From Vibrio sp. 99-8-1 (GTDB taxonomy: Bacteria > Pseudomonadota > Gammaproteobacteria > Enterobacterales > Vibrionaceae), in the NCBI RefSeq assembly GCF_013114595.1, contig NZ_VTXE01000011.1, positions 62,001 to 126,000 of the forward strand: DNA of 64,000 nt, in the 5' to 3' direction. Shown here piece after piece: positions 9,894 to 20,997 of this stretch (positions are counted from its first letter, which is position 1; each line of letters begins with the position of its first letter). The translations under genes and the position numbers were made by a program. The notes under the pieces are model-generated. The model did no database searches, was not told the DNA's origin, and saw only the letters and a list, made by a program, of their open reading frames with translations.

Positions 9894-11251
9894 TCACGAC
9901 ATCACTAAGTCAACTTGCGGACATCGTTGAAGGTGAACTGCAAGGTTCAGACTGTCAGATAGAGAGTGTGTCTACAGACACTCGAACGATAGGGGCTGGC
10001 GCACTTTTTATAGCTCTGGTTGGTGAGCGATTTGATGCTCATGACTTCTGTCATGATGCTGAGAAGAATGGGGCAACGGCACTGTTGGTTGAGCGACCAT
10101 TAGATGTTGCTCTTCCACAATTAATAGTGAACGACACACGAATTGCATTGGGTTTAATGGCGGCATGGGTTCATCAGCAAAGCAACAGTAAAACCCTCGC
10201 TATAACTGGCAGTTGTGGCAAAACCACAGTTAAAGAGATGGTCTCTTCGATTTTAGCAAATAAAGGAAAAGTTCTATTTACCGCTGGCAATTTTAACAAT
10301 GATATTGGTGTGCCATTAACGTTACTGCGTTCTGAAGTCGATGATGATTATGCAGTGATAGAGTTGGGTGCTAATCATATCGGTGAAATTGCTTATACCA
10401 CCCACTTAGTGAAACCAAGTGTTGCGTTAGTGAACAACGTTGCTGCAGCGCATTTGGAAGGGTTTGGCTCGTTAGATGGGGTTAAAGTCGCGAAAGGGGA
10501 AATTTATCAAGGTTTACAGGCTGGTGATAGTGCAATAGTGAACCTTGATAGCCACGGTGAAGAGGCGTGGAATGAGGTATTAGCGGACAAAAAATTGATC
10601 TCTTTCTCCATTGAAAATGACCAAGCAGATATTTATGCCAGTGATATAAGCCTTGATCAGCAAGGTAATGCAACTTTCAATATGCATACCCCAATTGGTG
10701 TTCAGAATATCTCTTTAGCGGTAGTTGGCAGGCATAATGTTGCTAACGCTTTGGCCGCTGCCGCTTTGGCTATTCAATGTGATTGCAGTTTGGATGACAT
10801 TGGTAAAGGGCTAGCAAAAGTAGAAAATGTGAAGGGGAGAGTTGAGGTTAAGCAGCTAACCGATAGCCTACGCTTGATTGATGACAGTTATAATGCAAGT
10901 ATGCCTGCTATGAAGGCGGCAATAGACCTTTTATCAACATATTCTGGAACGCGTTGGTTAATTTTAGGATATATGGCCGAATTGGGCAGTGAAACTCTTG
11001 CACTTCATCAACAACTCGGGGATTATGCTGCCCCGTTTAAATTTGAATATGTACTGACTTATGGTGATGATAGCAAAATCATAAGTGAAGTATGTGGTGG
11101 GCTTCACTTTGAAACCCATGCTGAGTTGATTCGCTATATCGAACAACAGTTACAACAGTCCTCAGTTCAAAATCATACTGTATTGGTTAAAGGGGCAAAT
11201 AGCGCCCGAATGAGTCTTGTGGCTGAAGCTTTAAAGGAGAAGCATAAATGA
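9890..11251 (+). CDS. murF: UDP-MurNAc-tripeptide:D-Ala-D-Ala ligase MurF
   Basis: MurF adds the D-Ala-D-Ala dipeptide to complete the UDP-MurNAc-pentapeptide. The Mur ligase architecture is complete: an N-terminal domain with [16 protein letters not shown], the ATP loop TGSCGKTT near residue 106, the central [13 protein letters not shown] and [10 protein letters not shown], and a C-terminal domain with [14 protein letters not shown]. Length 453 is normal. It overlaps murE and mraY by four bases at each end. No D-Ala-D-Ala ligase (ddl) gene is in the cluster, so the dipeptide must come from a ddl elsewhere. Confidence 0.98.
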   Translation: MITTSLSQLADIVEGELQGSDCQIESVSTDTRTIGAGALFIALVGERFDAHDFCHDAEKNGATALLVERPLDVALPQLIVNDTRIALGLMAAWVHQQSNSKTLAITGSCGKTTVKEMVSSILANKGKVLFTAGNFNNDIGVPLTLLRSEVDDDYAVIELGANHIGEIAYTTHLVKPSVALVNNVAAAHLEGFGSLDGVKVAKGEIYQGLQAGDSAIVNLDSHGEEAWNEVLADKKLISFSIENDQADIYASDISLDQQGNATFNMHTPIGVQNISLAVVGRHNVANALAAAALAIQCDCSLDDIGKGLAKVENVKGRVEVKQLTDSLRLIDDSYNASMPAMKAAIDLLSTYSGTRWLILGYMAELGSETLALHQQLGDYAAPFKFEYVLTYGDDSKIISEVCGGLHFETHAELIRYIEQQLQQSSVQNHTVLVKGANSARMSLVAEALKEKHK

Positions 11252-12330
11252 TTATCTGGTTAGCAGAGTTATTACAGCCTTATTTCTCATTTTTTAGGTT
11301 ATTTGAATATCTCTCATTCAGAGCAATAGTAAGTGTCATTACTGCTCTTGGATTCTCTCTTTGGATCGGCCCGAAATTGATTCAACGTCTGCAACTGATG
11401 CAAATTGGTCAAGTTGTGCGTAATGATGGTCCCGAATCCCATTTCAGCAAACGCGGTACTCCTACAATGGGGGGCTTAATGATATTAGCCTCTATTATTA
11501 TTACTGTGTTTTTGTGGGCAGATTTACGCAATGTCTATGTATGGGCAGTTCTGGCGGTTCTTGTTGGCTATGGCGCCGTTGGATTTGTTGACGATTATCG
11601 TAAAGTGGTGAGAAAAGATACCGCAGGTTTAATCGCTCGCTGGAAATATTTTTGGCAATCTGCCATCGCTTTAGTTGTCGCATTTGCGCTCTATATTCAT
11701 GGTAAAGATACCGCTGCTACTCAATTAGTGGTGCCATTTTTTAAAGAGATCATGCCGCAACTAGGTCTGTTTTACATAGTACTCAGTTATTTTGTTATTG
11801 TTGGAACCAGCAATGCGGTAAACCTAACGGATGGATTAGATGGATTAGCCATCATGCCGACGGTTCTTGTGTCTGCCGGCTTTGCTGCTATTGCTTGGGC
11901 AACAGGCAATGTTAACTTTGCCCAGTACTTACACATTCCATATATTCCCTTAACCAGTGAGCTGGTTATTGTTTGTACCGCAATGGTGGGGGCGGGTCTC
12001 GGCTTCTTATGGTTTAACACCTATCCTGCTCAAGTATTTATGGGCGATGTTGGCTCGTTAGCACTGGGTGGTGCTCTAGGTATTATTGCTGTTTTAGTAA
12101 GACAAGAGTTTATCTTGGTTATTATGGGTGGGGTTTTTGTTATAGAGACCTTGTCGGTTATTCTTCAGGTTGGCTCTTATAAATTACGTGGTCAGCGAGT
12201 GTTTAGAATGGCACCGATTCATCACCATTACGAACTTAAAGGCTGGCCAGAACCGCGAGTAATTGTGCGCTTCTGGATTATCTCTATTGTGTTAGTTTTG
12301 ATTGGATTGGCGACCTTGAAGGTTCGATAA
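11248..12330 (+). CDS. mraY: Phospho-MurNAc-pentapeptide translocase MraY
   Basis: MraY transfers phospho-MurNAc-pentapeptide to undecaprenyl phosphate to form lipid I at the inner membrane. The 360-residue protein has about ten hydrophobic segments and the family signatures [35 protein letters not shown] (conserved Asp residues) and the HHHYE cluster near the C-terminus. It overlaps murF by four bases and is followed after three bases by murD. Confidence 0.98.
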   Translation: MIIWLAELLQPYFSFFRLFEYLSFRAIVSVITALGFSLWIGPKLIQRLQLMQIGQVVRNDGPESHFSKRGTPTMGGLMILASIIITVFLWADLRNVYVWAVLAVLVGYGAVGFVDDYRKVVRKDTAGLIARWKYFWQSAIALVVAFALYIHGKDTAATQLVVPFFKEIMPQLGLFYIVLSYFVIVGTSNAVNLTDGLDGLAIMPTVLVSAGFAAIAWATGNVNFAQYLHIPYIPLTSELVIVCTAMVGAGLGFLWFNTYPAQVFMGDVGSLALGGALGIIAVLVRQEFILVIMGGVFVIETLSVILQVGSYKLRGQRVFRMAPIHHHYELKGWPEPRVIVRFWIISIVLVLIGLATLKVR

Positions 12331-12333
12331 TTA

Positions 12334-13686
12334 ATGAGTCACTGGAATAATATTCAACAAGTGGTTGTCGTAGGGCTCGGTGTTACCGGGCTCTCTGTCG
12401 TTAAGCACTTACAGAAATTGGATCTTAATTTATCAATTAAAGTGATAGATACGCGTCTGCACCCCCCCGGCGTAGATGAACTCAATCAAGATATACCGCT
12501 TCATTCAGGGAGTTGGAATAACAACTGGTTATTGTCTGCCGATTTGGTGGTGACCAATCCCGGTATTGCATTGAGTACGACGGAAATTCAAGCTGTGATT
12601 GCTAAAGGTATCCCTGTTGTTGGGGATATAGAGCTGTTTGCTTGGGCTACCGATGCACCTGTTGTTGCGATTACTGGCTCCAATGGAAAAAGTACCGTTA
12701 CCGATTTAACCGGTGAGATGCTGAAAGCCGCTGGCATGAAAGTGGGTGTAGGTGGCAATATTGGTGTTCCGGCACTTGAGCTGTTAAATGATCCTGCTGA
12801 TATCTATGTGTTAGAATTATCCAGTTTTCAACTGGAAACGACGTCGTCACTGTCTGTTAAAGTCGCGGCATTTCTGAACTTATCTGAAGACCATATGGAT
12901 CGCTATGATGATATGGAATCATACCGTCAAGCTAAGTTAAGAATATTTCGTCATGCAGAATCACTGGTGGTTAATCGCGAAGATATGGCCACTTATCCGG
13001 ATTCTGATTGTTGTCATGATATGACCCATGGTGATGTCGCACCAAAGGGTAATCTCGTCACTTTTGGTAATGATGCATCTGAGTTTGGTTTTACCCTTAT
13101 TGATGGGGTGGAGTACCTCTCTTTTTCTGAGCAGCTAATTTTACCAACGTCGCAGTTAAAATTAGTAGGGAAACATAATTTTACCAATGTGCTCACTGTA
13201 CTTGCACTGCTTCACTGTCTGGATGTTAATTGCTTGCCGCTGTTGGGTACTTTGACCTCATATAACGGTCTTACTCACCGATGTCAGGTTGTTGAAGATA
13301 AAAGCGGAGTTAAATGGGTCAATGATTCCAAAGCGACAAATGTTGCGAGTACCTTGGCGGCCTTGTCTGGGTTACAGTTATCGGGGACATTACATTTGTT
13401 GGTTGGCGGAAAAGGAAAAGGTGCTGATTTCTCAGAACTTAGACCAGCATTAGAACGACTAAATGTGAAGCTATATTGCTATGGTGAAGATGGTGAGGAG
13501 TTTATGACACTTCATCCATCTGCTACTCGTTGGAAAGACATTGAAGAGATCATTAAATCGTTAGCAGAGAGTGTTTCTGCGGGTGATCTTGTTATGCTCT
13601 CTCCGGCGTGTGCCAGTTTTGATCAATTTAGCAATTTTATGGCAAGAGGTGATGCATTTACCGCACTTGCGAAGAAATTTGCTTAA
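12334..13686 (+). CDS. murD: UDP-MurNAc-L-Ala:D-Glu ligase MurD
   Basis: MurD adds D-glutamate to UDP-MurNAc-L-alanine. Visible signatures are the N-terminal Rossmann-like [13 protein letters not shown], the ATP loop ITGSNGKST near residue 112, [29 protein letters not shown] and the C-terminal [15 protein letters not shown]. Length 450 is slightly above E. coli MurD. It is tightly packed between mraY and ftsW. Confidence 0.98.
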   Translation: MSHWNNIQQVVVVGLGVTGLSVVKHLQKLDLNLSIKVIDTRLHPPGVDELNQDIPLHSGSWNNNWLLSADLVVTNPGIALSTTEIQAVIAKGIPVVGDIELFAWATDAPVVAITGSNGKSTVTDLTGEMLKAAGMKVGVGGNIGVPALELLNDPADIYVLELSSFQLETTSSLSVKVAAFLNLSEDHMDRYDDMESYRQAKLRIFRHAESLVVNREDMATYPDSDCCHDMTHGDVAPKGNLVTFGNDASEFGFTLIDGVEYLSFSEQLILPTSQLKLVGKHNFTNVLTVLALLHCLDVNCLPLLGTLTSYNGLTHRCQVVEDKSGVKWVNDSKATNVASTLAALSGLQLSGTLHLLVGGKGKGADFSELRPALERLNVKLYCYGEDGEEFMTLHPSATRWKDIEEIIKSLAESVSAGDLVMLSPACASFDQFSNFMARGDAFTALAKKFA

Positions 13687-13698
13687 GGTGAGTTAAAG

Positions 13699-14931
13699 AT
13701 GAGCAGAATTGGTCGGGTAAAAGAGACTTTTTTTGATTGGAGCAGCACATCTGCTCCTTATGTTTTATTTGACCGTCAATTGGTTTGGATTGCTCTTGGA
13801 CTCATGTTCACAGGGCTAGTTATGGTCACATCTGCCTCTTTTCCTATTAGTACTCGTTTAACCGGCCAGCCATTCCATTTTATGTTCAGGCATGCCATTT
13901 TTATCACCTTAGCGTTGATAACGTCAGCGATGGTTTTACAAGTACCATTAAAGAAATGGCTACAATTTAGTACTGTTCTTCTTACTCTCTCATTCTTAAT
14001 GCTGGTGTTTGTGCTGTTTGCCGGGAAATCTGTAAATGGTGCCTCTCGCTGGATTCCACTTGGATTGTTCAATTTACAACCCGCAGAGGTGGCCAAATTA
14101 TCTCTCTTTATTTTTATGGCGGGTTATCTGGTCAGGAAAGCCGATGAAGTAAGAGAAACGTTCTTTGGCGGCTTTATGAAGCCTATCTTCATTTTTGCTC
14201 TATTTGCAGGCTTGTTATTGGGTCAACCAGACTTGGGAACTGTGGTCGTTATGCTGGTCACCTTGTTCGCAATGCTATTTATCGCCGGAGCGAAGCTATG
14301 GCAGTTTATTGCTCTTATGATGGTGGGTATTGCTGGGGTTATTGTACTGATCTTAATCGAACCATATCGAATGCGAAGAGTGACGTCATTTTTAGACCCT
14401 TGGGAAGATCCTTTCGGCAGCGGTTATCAGCTCACTCAATCGCTGATGGCTTTTGGCCGAGGAGAGTGGTTTGGCCAAGGGCTAGGTAACTCTATTCAAA
14501 AACTGGAATATCTGCCTGAAGCTCATACCGATTTTGTCTTCGCTGTAATAGCAGAAGAGCTTGGTTTTGTTGGTGTGTCGCTCATTTTAATACTGATTTT
14601 TTCTTTAGTTTTAAAAGCGATATATATTGGCAAGAAAGCACTAGAATCTGGTGAGCAGTTTGGTGGTTACTTGGCTTTTGGTATTGGTGTTTGGTTTGCG
14701 TTTCAGTCACTAGTCAATGTCGGTGCAGCGGCGGGAATTGTTCCAACAAAAGGCTTAACTTTGCCATTAATCAGTTATGGTGGATCGAGCTTGATTATTA
14801 TGACGATCGCTGTCTCTATATTGCTGCGAATTGATCATGAGTGTCGACTGAAGCAAGTGGGCTTAATGACAGAAGATAGCTCCGATTTTCAACAAGAAGA
14901 TATTGAAAAGAACGAAGATGAAGAAAAATAA
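13699..14931 (+). CDS. ftsW: Septal peptidoglycan glycosyltransferase FtsW (SEDS family)
   Basis: FtsW is the SEDS-family polymerase that works with FtsI to build septal glycan strands. The 410-residue protein has about ten hydrophobic segments, with SEDS signatures [17 protein letters not shown], the QPDLGT loop, [21 protein letters not shown], the [17 protein letters not shown] periplasmic loop, and the late [14 protein letters not shown] charged cytoplasmic tail ([13 protein letters not shown]) ends the protein, overlapping the first codons of murG. The alternative, RodA, is ruled out by context. Confidence 0.97.
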   Translation: MSRIGRVKETFFDWSSTSAPYVLFDRQLVWIALGLMFTGLVMVTSASFPISTRLTGQPFHFMFRHAIFITLALITSAMVLQVPLKKWLQFSTVLLTLSFLMLVFVLFAGKSVNGASRWIPLGLFNLQPAEVAKLSLFIFMAGYLVRKADEVRETFFGGFMKPIFIFALFAGLLLGQPDLGTVVVMLVTLFAMLFIAGAKLWQFIALMMVGIAGVIVLILIEPYRMRRVTSFLDPWEDPFGSGYQLTQSLMAFGRGEWFGQGLGNSIQKLEYLPEAHTDFVFAVIAEELGFVGVSLILILIFSLVLKAIYIGKKALESGEQFGGYLAFGIGVWFAFQSLVNVGAAAGIVPTKGLTLPLISYGGSSLIIMTIAVSILLRIDHECRLKQVGLMTEDSSDFQQEDIEKNEDEEK

Positions 14932-15982
14932 ACGTTTATTAGTTATGGCTGGTGGCACTGGTGGGCATGTATTCCCCGGATTAGCGGTAGCAAAGCAGTT
15001 ACAGCAGCAGGGCTGGGAGATCCGTTGGTTAGGAACGGCTGATCGAATGGAAGCCGATTTGGTTCCTCAGCATGGTATTGAGATCGATTTTATTAAAGTA
15101 AAAGGCTTACGTGGCCAAGGTATTGCTAAATTACTTAAAGCTCCTTTTCAGATTTTGAATGCGATAAATCAAGCCAAAAAGCATATTAAGCAGTGGCAAC
15201 CTGATGTGGTATTAGGTATGGGTGGCTACGTTAGTGGACCCGGTGGCATCGCGGCATGGTTGCTCGGTATCCCGGTTGTACTTCATGAGCAGAATGCGGT
15301 TGCTGGATTAACCAATAACTGGCTTGCCAAGATTGCCAAAAAAGTGTTTCAGGCGTTTCCTGGTGCTTTTCCATCAGCAGAGGTTGTTGGCAACCCTGTT
15401 CGACAAGACGTAGCGTGTTTACCTGAGCCGCAGCAACGTTTTGCTGAGCGAGATGGTGATATACGTATCTTGCTTATGGGAGGCAGTCAGGGAGCCCAAA
15501 TACTCAATAACACTCTGCCTGAGGTAATGGAAAAGCTGCAGGATGGCTATGTAATAAAGCATCAAGCAGGCAAAGGTAACGCAGATGATGTGCAGAGCAG
15601 TTACAGGCAACATGGTATAAACAGTGCCATTGTGACGGAGTTTATTGATGATGTTGCTCAAGCTTATCATTGGGCGGATATCATAGTATGTCGTTCTGGT
15701 GCACTAACGGTTTCCGAAGTGTCTGCTGCAGGACTAGGCGCTATTTTTATCCCGTTCATGCATAAAGATCGCCAGCAAGCATTGAATGCAGATCACCTTG
15801 TTGAAGTGGGTGCTGCAAAAATGATAGAACAGCCGGACCTAACTGCTGATAAGCTAGCAGAAATGATTTCGCACCTATCACGGCAAGATATGCTAGAAAT
15901 GGCGAACAAGTCTAAATCAGCAGCCAAATTGGATGCAGACAAAATTGTAGCAAAGGCCATTGTTGCCTTGACTGAGAAATGA
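14918..15982 (+). CDS. murG: UDP-GlcNAc:lipid I GlcNAc transferase MurG
   Basis: MurG converts lipid I to lipid II at the inner face of the membrane. Signatures are the N-terminal [42 protein letters not shown], the [10 protein letters not shown] nucleotide-binding loop and [10 protein letters not shown] start it at the ATG at 14918, giving 354 residues and the N-terminus [13 protein letters not shown]; a TTG five codons upstream keeps the same frame but extends beyond the family N-terminus. The start lies inside the end of ftsW (14-base overlap). Confidence 0.97.
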   Translation: MKKNKRLLVMAGGTGGHVFPGLAVAKQLQQQGWEIRWLGTADRMEADLVPQHGIEIDFIKVKGLRGQGIAKLLKAPFQILNAINQAKKHIKQWQPDVVLGMGGYVSGPGGIAAWLLGIPVVLHEQNAVAGLTNNWLAKIAKKVFQAFPGAFPSAEVVGNPVRQDVACLPEPQQRFAERDGDIRILLMGGSQGAQILNNTLPEVMEKLQDGYVIKHQAGKGNADDVQSSYRQHGINSAIVTEFIDDVAQAYHWADIIVCRSGALTVSEVSAAGLGAIFIPFMHKDRQQALNADHLVEVGAAKMIEQPDLTADKLAEMISHLSRQDMLEMANKSKSAAKLDADKIVAKAIVALTEK

Positions 15983-15992
15983 GAATAACTGA

Positions 15993-17453
15993 ATGACTAT
16001 AGATCCTACTCAAAATATATCGCAAATCAGAGCGGTAGTACCGGAAATGCGCAGAGTAAAGTGCATTCACTTTGTTGGCATTGGTGGTGCTGGCATGAGT
16101 GGTATTGCAGAAGTATTGCTTAATGAAGGTTATCAGATCTCTGGATCAGATCTTTCTGAGAATGCCGTTACTGAAAGGTTAAGCAGTAAAGGTGCAGAGA
16201 TCTATTTTGGTCATGATGCCGGGAATATAGAGAAGGCCAGTGTGGTCGTGGTATCTACTGCAATAAAAACAGATAACCCTGAGTTAGTTGCTGCTAAAGA
16301 GAAGCGTATACCCGTGGTTCGTCGGGCGGAAATGTTAGCAGAGCTGATGCGTTTTCGACACGGCATCGCGGTTGCTGGCACCCATGGTAAAACCACGACT
16401 ACTGCATTAGTCACGCAGATATACTCAGAAGCGGGATTAGATCCGACTTTTGTTAATGGTGGTTTAGTTAAGAGTGCAGGCACAAATGCCCGACTGGGTT
16501 CAAGCCGAATTTTGATCGCCGAAGCCGATGAAAGTGATGCCTCTTTTTTACATCTGCAGCCAATGGTCAGTATTGTTACAAATATTGAAGCAGATCATAT
16601 GGATACCTATGGTGGTGATTTTGAGATACTAAAGCAGACGTTTATTGATTTTCTGCACAATTTACCATTCTACGGGCAGGCAATAATGTGTATTGATGAC
16701 CCAGTTGTGAGAGAGTTGATACCCAAAGTAAGTCGCCAAGTTATTACTTATGGATTTTCAGATGATGCCGATGTTCGAATTGAGAATTATCGACAGCAAG
16801 GGCAGCAAGGGAAATTTACGGTTATTCGCCAAGGCAAAGCTGCATTGGATATTACTCTGAACATTCCTGGCCGTCATAATGCGCTTAACGCATCAGCTGC
16901 GATTGCGGTGGCGACAGAAGATGATATCAGTGATGAGGCTATTTTAAATGCAATGGCTGGTACAGAAGGAACAGGCCGACGATTTGAACATTTAGGTGAG
17001 TTTGATACTGGCCATGGCAATGTTATGTTGGTGGATGATTATGGTCATCACCCAAGCGAGGTTGATGTCACTATCCAAGCGGCAAGAGCTGGCTGGGAAG
17101 ACAAGCGATTGGTGATGATATTCCAACCCCATCGTTATAGCCGAACTCGTGACTTATATGATGATTTTGCTAATGTACTCGAAAAAGTTGATCTGCTGAT
17201 TATGCTTGATGTCTATTCTGCGGGAGAAAAACCTATTCAAGGCGCAGATGGACGTTCTCTTTGTCGAACGATAAGAGCGAGAGGCAAAATAGATCCTGTA
17301 TTTGTTCCCGATGCAAAATCATTACCGTCGGTTTTAGCTAATATTATGCAAGATAATGATTTGATATTAACTCAAGGTGCGGGTGATATAGGAAAAGTCG
17401 CTCGTCAGCTAGAACAGCTTAAATTGAACGTAACAAATATGCAAAACGGTTAA
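15993..17453 (+). CDS. murC: UDP-MurNAc:L-alanine ligase MurC
   Basis: MurC adds L-alanine to UDP-MurNAc, the first amino acid of the stem peptide. Signatures are the UDP-binding [17 protein letters not shown], the ATP loop [33 protein letters not shown] and the C-terminal [14 protein letters not shown] with FQPHRYSRT. Length 486 matches the family. It ends about 150 bases before ftsQ; E. coli has ddlB between these two genes, and here it is missing. Confidence 0.98.
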   Translation: MTIDPTQNISQIRAVVPEMRRVKCIHFVGIGGAGMSGIAEVLLNEGYQISGSDLSENAVTERLSSKGAEIYFGHDAGNIEKASVVVVSTAIKTDNPELVAAKEKRIPVVRRAEMLAELMRFRHGIAVAGTHGKTTTTALVTQIYSEAGLDPTFVNGGLVKSAGTNARLGSSRILIAEADESDASFLHLQPMVSIVTNIEADHMDTYGGDFEILKQTFIDFLHNLPFYGQAIMCIDDPVVRELIPKVSRQVITYGFSDDADVRIENYRQQGQQGKFTVIRQGKAALDITLNIPGRHNALNASAAIAVATEDDISDEAILNAMAGTEGTGRRFEHLGEFDTGHGNVMLVDDYGHHPSEVDVTIQAARAGWEDKRLVMIFQPHRYSRTRDLYDDFANVLEKVDLLIMLDVYSAGEKPIQGADGRSLCRTIRARGKIDPVFVPDAKSLPSVLANIMQDNDLILTQGAGDIGKVARQLEQLKLNVTNMQNG

Positions 17454-17543
17454 TATTCTGTGTAAAAAGTAGGAAAACGCAGTTTTTCGACTTTTCAGAT
17501 CGAATTATCGGCTTATGGGACTAGATACTTTGCCTCGGCTAAG

Positions 17544-17549
17544 TATAAT
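17544..17549 (+). promoter_or_regulatory. Possible -10 element upstream of ftsQ
   Basis: A perfect TATAAT lies in the 150-base murC-ftsQ gap, 55 bases before the chosen ftsQ start. No good -35 hexamer is present 16-18 bases upstream, so a promoter is only possible. It would give ftsQAZ expression independent of the upstream mur genes. Confidence 0.3.
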
Positions 17550-17603
17550 TCTTAAATTAAAATAATTGTGCTATTAATTACTGGGGCGAATAACATTGGG
17601 TTT

Positions 17604-18383
17604 ATGAATACTACGGTTAATTTTCCAACTTTTAATGTCACGTCAAAAATGACAAAAAAACACGTGATTGGAAGTTTGTTTTTCTGTTTCGTATTTGTTT
17701 CTATCAGTTATTTGTTATATTCAACAGTAAGCTGGATGTTAGATGAACAGCGTTTGCCTCTCTCTAAGGTTGTTATACAAGGGGAGTTAGCCTATACATC
17801 CGACCAAGATGTACAACGTGCATTAGGTAAAGTGGAACATATTGGTACCTTTATGTCCCAAGATGTGGATGAGTTGCAACAAGCGCTCATCCAACTACCT
17901 TGGGTATTTCAAGCGTCCATTAGAAAACAGTGGCCTGATATTATTAAAGTCTATTTAGTTGAGCATAAAGCCTCTGCAATTTGGAATGGAACTACACTGT
18001 TAAATGACACCGGTGATATATTCAACGGAGATGTTGCACAATTAACAGAAGAAAAGGTTAAACTATACGGTCCTGAAAAAAGCAGTAAGGATGTACTGGC
18101 AACATGGAGAGCATCAAATCCTCTATTTGCGCCATTGGGTTTATCCATTGATTCATTAGTATTAAATGATCGCCGTGCTTGGCAAATTATACTCGACAAT
18201 GGCATCCGCTTAGAGTTAGGTAAAGAGTCATTAACGGAAAGAATTGAGCGTTTTATTTCTTTATATTATCGATTGGGAAGTAAGACAGAAAAGATTAGTT
18301 ATATCGATTTACGGTATGACACTGGGGCCGCAGTGGGTTGGTTTCCAGAACAAGAAATAGAACAAGAGAGCATAAATGACTAA
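17604..18383 (+). CDS. ftsQ: Cell division protein FtsQ
   Basis: FtsQ is a bitopic inner-membrane divisome protein that binds FtsB and FtsL. After a short cytoplasmic region there is one transmembrane segment (about residues 20-42), then a POTRA domain (LSKVVIQGELAYTSDQDVQRAL) and the beta domain with PWVFQASIRKQWPD and DLRYDTGAAVGW. The start is uncertain: the frame opens with GTG at 17568; ATG at 17604 gives 259 residues and ATG at 17649 gives 244. None has a strong ribosome-binding site. It overlaps ftsA by eight bases. Confidence 0.93.
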   Translation: MNTTVNFPTFNVTSKMTKKHVIGSLFFCFVFVSISYLLYSTVSWMLDEQRLPLSKVVIQGELAYTSDQDVQRALGKVEHIGTFMSQDVDELQQALIQLPWVFQASIRKQWPDIIKVYLVEHKASAIWNGTTLLNDTGDIFNGDVAQLTEEKVKLYGPEKSSKDVLATWRASNPLFAPLGLSIDSLVLNDRRAWQIILDNGIRLELGKESLTERIERFISLYYRLGSKTEKISYIDLRYDTGAAVGWFPEQEIEQESIND

Positions 18384-19641
18384 AACCGCAGACGACAACA
18401 TTATTGTTGGTCTTGATATTGGTACTGCCAGCGTGTCTGCTTTAGTTGGAGAACTTCTACCCGATGGCCAGATAAACATTATTGGTGCCGGTAGTAGTCC
18501 GTCCCGTGGGATGGATAAAGGGGGAGTTAACGATCTTGAGTCTGTAGTTAAGTCTGTGCAACGTGCAGTTGATCAAGCAGAGTTAATGGCGGAATGTAAA
18601 ATAAGTAACGTTTTCATCTCTCTTTCTGGTCAACATATTGCTAGCCGAATAGAAAAAGGCATGGGTGCTATCTCTGATGAAGAGGTGTCGCAAGATGATA
18701 TGGACCGTGCTATTCATACTGCTAAGTCAATAAAAATTGGCGAAGAACAGCGAATTCTGCATGTTATTCCACAGGAATTTACCATTGATTATCAAGAAGG
18801 GATTAAAAACCCGCTTGGTTTATCAGGTGTGCGTATGGAAGTAAGCGTTCATCTTATTTCTTGCCATAATGATATGGCTAAGAATATTATTAAAGCAGTT
18901 GAACGTTGCGGTTTAAAAGTAGAGCAACTGGTTTTCTCTGGTTTAGCTTCAAGTAATGCTGTCATTACTGAAGATGAACGAGAACTTGGTGTTTGCGTCG
19001 TTGATATCGGTGCGGGTACGATGGACGTCTCTATCTGGACAGGTGGAGCGTTAAGACACACAGAAGTATTCTCTTATGCTGGCAACGCAGTAACAAGTGA
19101 CATCGCTTTTGCTTTTGGTACTCCAGTAGGAGATGCAGAAGAGATAAAAGTGAAATATGGCTGTGCTCTTAGTGAACTAGTCAGTAAAGATGATACGGTT
19201 AATGTCCCAAGTGTAGGCGGTCGTCCATCAAGAATATTAAAGAGACAAGAGTTATCCGGTGTTATAGAAGCTCGTTATGCAGAACTAATGGGTTTTATTA
19301 ATCAATCAGTTAACTCTGTTCAAGCAAAGTTAAGGGATGATGGTATTAAACATCATCTTGCAGCGGGTGTCGTCTTAACTGGCGGTGCTGCTCAAATTGA
19401 AGGTTTAGTTGAATGCGCAGAGCGCGTATTTGGCGCAAATCGAGTCAGGGTTGGTAAGCCGTTAGAAGTGAGTGGACTTACTGATTATGTTAAAGAGCCG
19501 TATCATTCTACGGCAGTTGGATTACTTCATTACGCAAAAGATAGCCAAATTAATGACGATGGCGAATATAGTGAACCAAAACGTTCCTCTATTGGCTCAG
19601 TTTTTAGTAGAATGCGTAATTGGATACAAAAAGAGTTTTAA
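18376..19641 (+). CDS. ftsA: Cell division protein FtsA (actin-like membrane anchor of FtsZ)
   Basis: FtsA is an actin-family ATPase that anchors FtsZ to the membrane and recruits later divisome proteins. Actin-type nucleotide-binding segments are present: VGLDIGTASVSALVGE near the N-terminus, VVDIGAGTMDVSIW centrally and VLTGGAAQIEGL late. The C-terminus ends in an amphipathic helix (SVFSRMRNWIQKEF), the membrane-targeting sequence. Length 421 is normal. It sits between ftsQ (overlapping) and ftsZ (29 bases away). Confidence 0.98.
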   Translation: MTKTADDNIIVGLDIGTASVSALVGELLPDGQINIIGAGSSPSRGMDKGGVNDLESVVKSVQRAVDQAELMAECKISNVFISLSGQHIASRIEKGMGAISDEEVSQDDMDRAIHTAKSIKIGEEQRILHVIPQEFTIDYQEGIKNPLGLSGVRMEVSVHLISCHNDMAKNIIKAVERCGLKVEQLVFSGLASSNAVITEDERELGVCVVDIGAGTMDVSIWTGGALRHTEVFSYAGNAVTSDIAFAFGTPVGDAEEIKVKYGCALSELVSKDDTVNVPSVGGRPSRILKRQELSGVIEARYAELMGFINQSVNSVQAKLRDDGIKHHLAAGVVLTGGAAQIEGLVECAERVFGANRVRVGKPLEVSGLTDYVKEPYHSTAVGLLHYAKDSQINDDGEYSEPKRSSIGSVFSRMRNWIQKEF

Positions 19642-19670
19642 CCTGAGAGCAGGAAAAACGGAGAAAACAC

Positions 19671-20897
19671 ATGTTTGAGCCAATGATGGAAATGTCTGAC
19701 GATGCTGTAATTAAGGTTGTTGGAGTTGGTGGTGGTGGCGGTAACGCTGTAGAACACATGGTTCGCGAATCCATCGAAGGTGTTGAGTTTATTAGCGTAA
19801 ATACAGACGCACAAGCACTGAGAAAAACCAGCGTAAATAGTGTCATTCAAATAGGCGGTGATATCACGAAAGGACTTGGTGCAGGTGCAAACCCTCAAGT
19901 AGGACGTGACTCAGCTCTCGAAGATCGAGAAAAAATTAAAGAAAGTATTACTGGTGCCGATATGGTATTCATCGCCGCAGGAATGGGTGGTGGAACAGGT
20001 ACTGGTGCTGCTCCTGTTATTGCAGAAGTTGCTAAAGAATTAAATATTCTAACAGTCGCTGTAGTAACAAAACCATTTGGATTCGAAGGTAAGAAGCGCT
20101 TAGCGTTTGCTGACCAAGGAATTGAAGAGTTATCTAAACATGTGGACTCTTTAATTACCATTCCAAATGAGAAGCTACTAAAAGTGTATGGCCGTAGCGT
20201 GACTTTGTTAGAAGCATTTGGATACGCGAATGACGTATTAAAAAATGCGGTACAAGGTATTGCTGAGCTGATTACTCGCCCAGGCATGATTAACGTCGAC
20301 TTTGCTGATGTTAGAACGGTAATGTCTGAGATGGGTCATGCAATGATGGGTAGTGGTGTTGCTAAAGGTGAAGAGCGAGCTGAAGAAGCGGCAGAAGCTG
20401 CCATTTCATCGCCACTGTTAGAAGACATTGATTTAGCTGGTGCTCGTGGTGTTCTAGTGAACATTACTGCTGGTTTAGATATGCGCCTAGATGAGTTTGA
20501 AACAGTAGGTAATACAGTTAAAGCATTCGCATCTGACAACGCAACGGTAGTTATTGGTACATCACTAGACCCTGATATGTCTGATGAATTCCGAGTAACG
20601 GTTGTTGCGACAGGTATAGGTAGCGAGAAGAAACCGGAAATCACATTGGTTGCGGGTTCTGCTGCAAAGCCGAAGCCGGCTCCGGTAGCATCAACACCAG
20701 CACAACCTGCTGCTGCAAAAGTTGAGTCAAAAACGGCACAGCCTTTGCATAAAAATGAAGAGGCAAAGCCACAACCTGCAACACCGTCAAATTCTGGTCA
20801 TGCAGCGGCAACAACTAGCCAAAGTGCGGCACCTAAGGCGGACAAAGAGAGCGGTTATTTAGATATTCCAGCATTTCTTCGTCGCCAAGCGGACTAG
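19671..20897 (+). CDS. ftsZ: Cell division GTPase FtsZ
   Basis: FtsZ is the tubulin-like GTPase that forms the division ring. The GTPase signature GGGTGTG is at residues 106-112, with [13 protein letters not shown] at the N-terminus and the T7-loop region [16 protein letters not shown] linker rich in Ala, Pro and Lys (about residues 320-390) leads to the conserved C-terminal peptide [11 protein letters not shown], which contacts FtsA, ZipA and other partners. Length 408 suits Vibrionaceae. ZapD, an FtsZ cross-linker, is encoded later in this window. Confidence 0.99.
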   Translation: MFEPMMEMSDDAVIKVVGVGGGGGNAVEHMVRESIEGVEFISVNTDAQALRKTSVNSVIQIGGDITKGLGAGANPQVGRDSALEDREKIKESITGADMVFIAAGMGGGTGTGAAPVIAEVAKELNILTVAVVTKPFGFEGKKRLAFADQGIEELSKHVDSLITIPNEKLLKVYGRSVTLLEAFGYANDVLKNAVQGIAELITRPGMINVDFADVRTVMSEMGHAMMGSGVAKGEERAEEAAEAAISSPLLEDIDLAGARGVLVNITAGLDMRLDEFETVGNTVKAFASDNATVVIGTSLDPDMSDEFRVTVVATGIGSEKKPEITLVAGSAAKPKPAPVASTPAQPAAAKVESKTAQPLHKNEEAKPQPATPSNSGHAAATTSQSAAPKADKESGYLDIPAFLRRQAD

Positions 20898-20912
20898 AAA
20901 TAGCTGATAAAT

Positions 20913-20940
20913 TTGACAGTTGTTAAATTTGTGGTAGGAT
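20913..20940 (+). promoter_or_regulatory. Candidate sigma70 promoter for lpxC
   Basis: TTGACA (20913-20918) and TAGGAT (20935-20940) are 16 bases apart in the ftsZ-lpxC gap. Transcription would start at about 20946-20948, inside the left arm of the hairpin at 20941-20968. Confidence 0.6.
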
Positions 20941-20973
20941 TCGCGGTCGGTTTTAACATTGACCGTGATTTTT
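20941..20973 (+). terminator. Probable ftsZ terminator overlapping the lpxC start region
   Basis: TCGCGGTC (20941-20948) pairs with GACCGTGA (20961-20968), with one G-T wobble, across a 12-base loop, followed by TTTTT. It would end the dcw transcript after ftsZ. Confidence 0.55.
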
Positions 20974-20997
20974 GATAAGTAACATGAGGCAAAGTAA

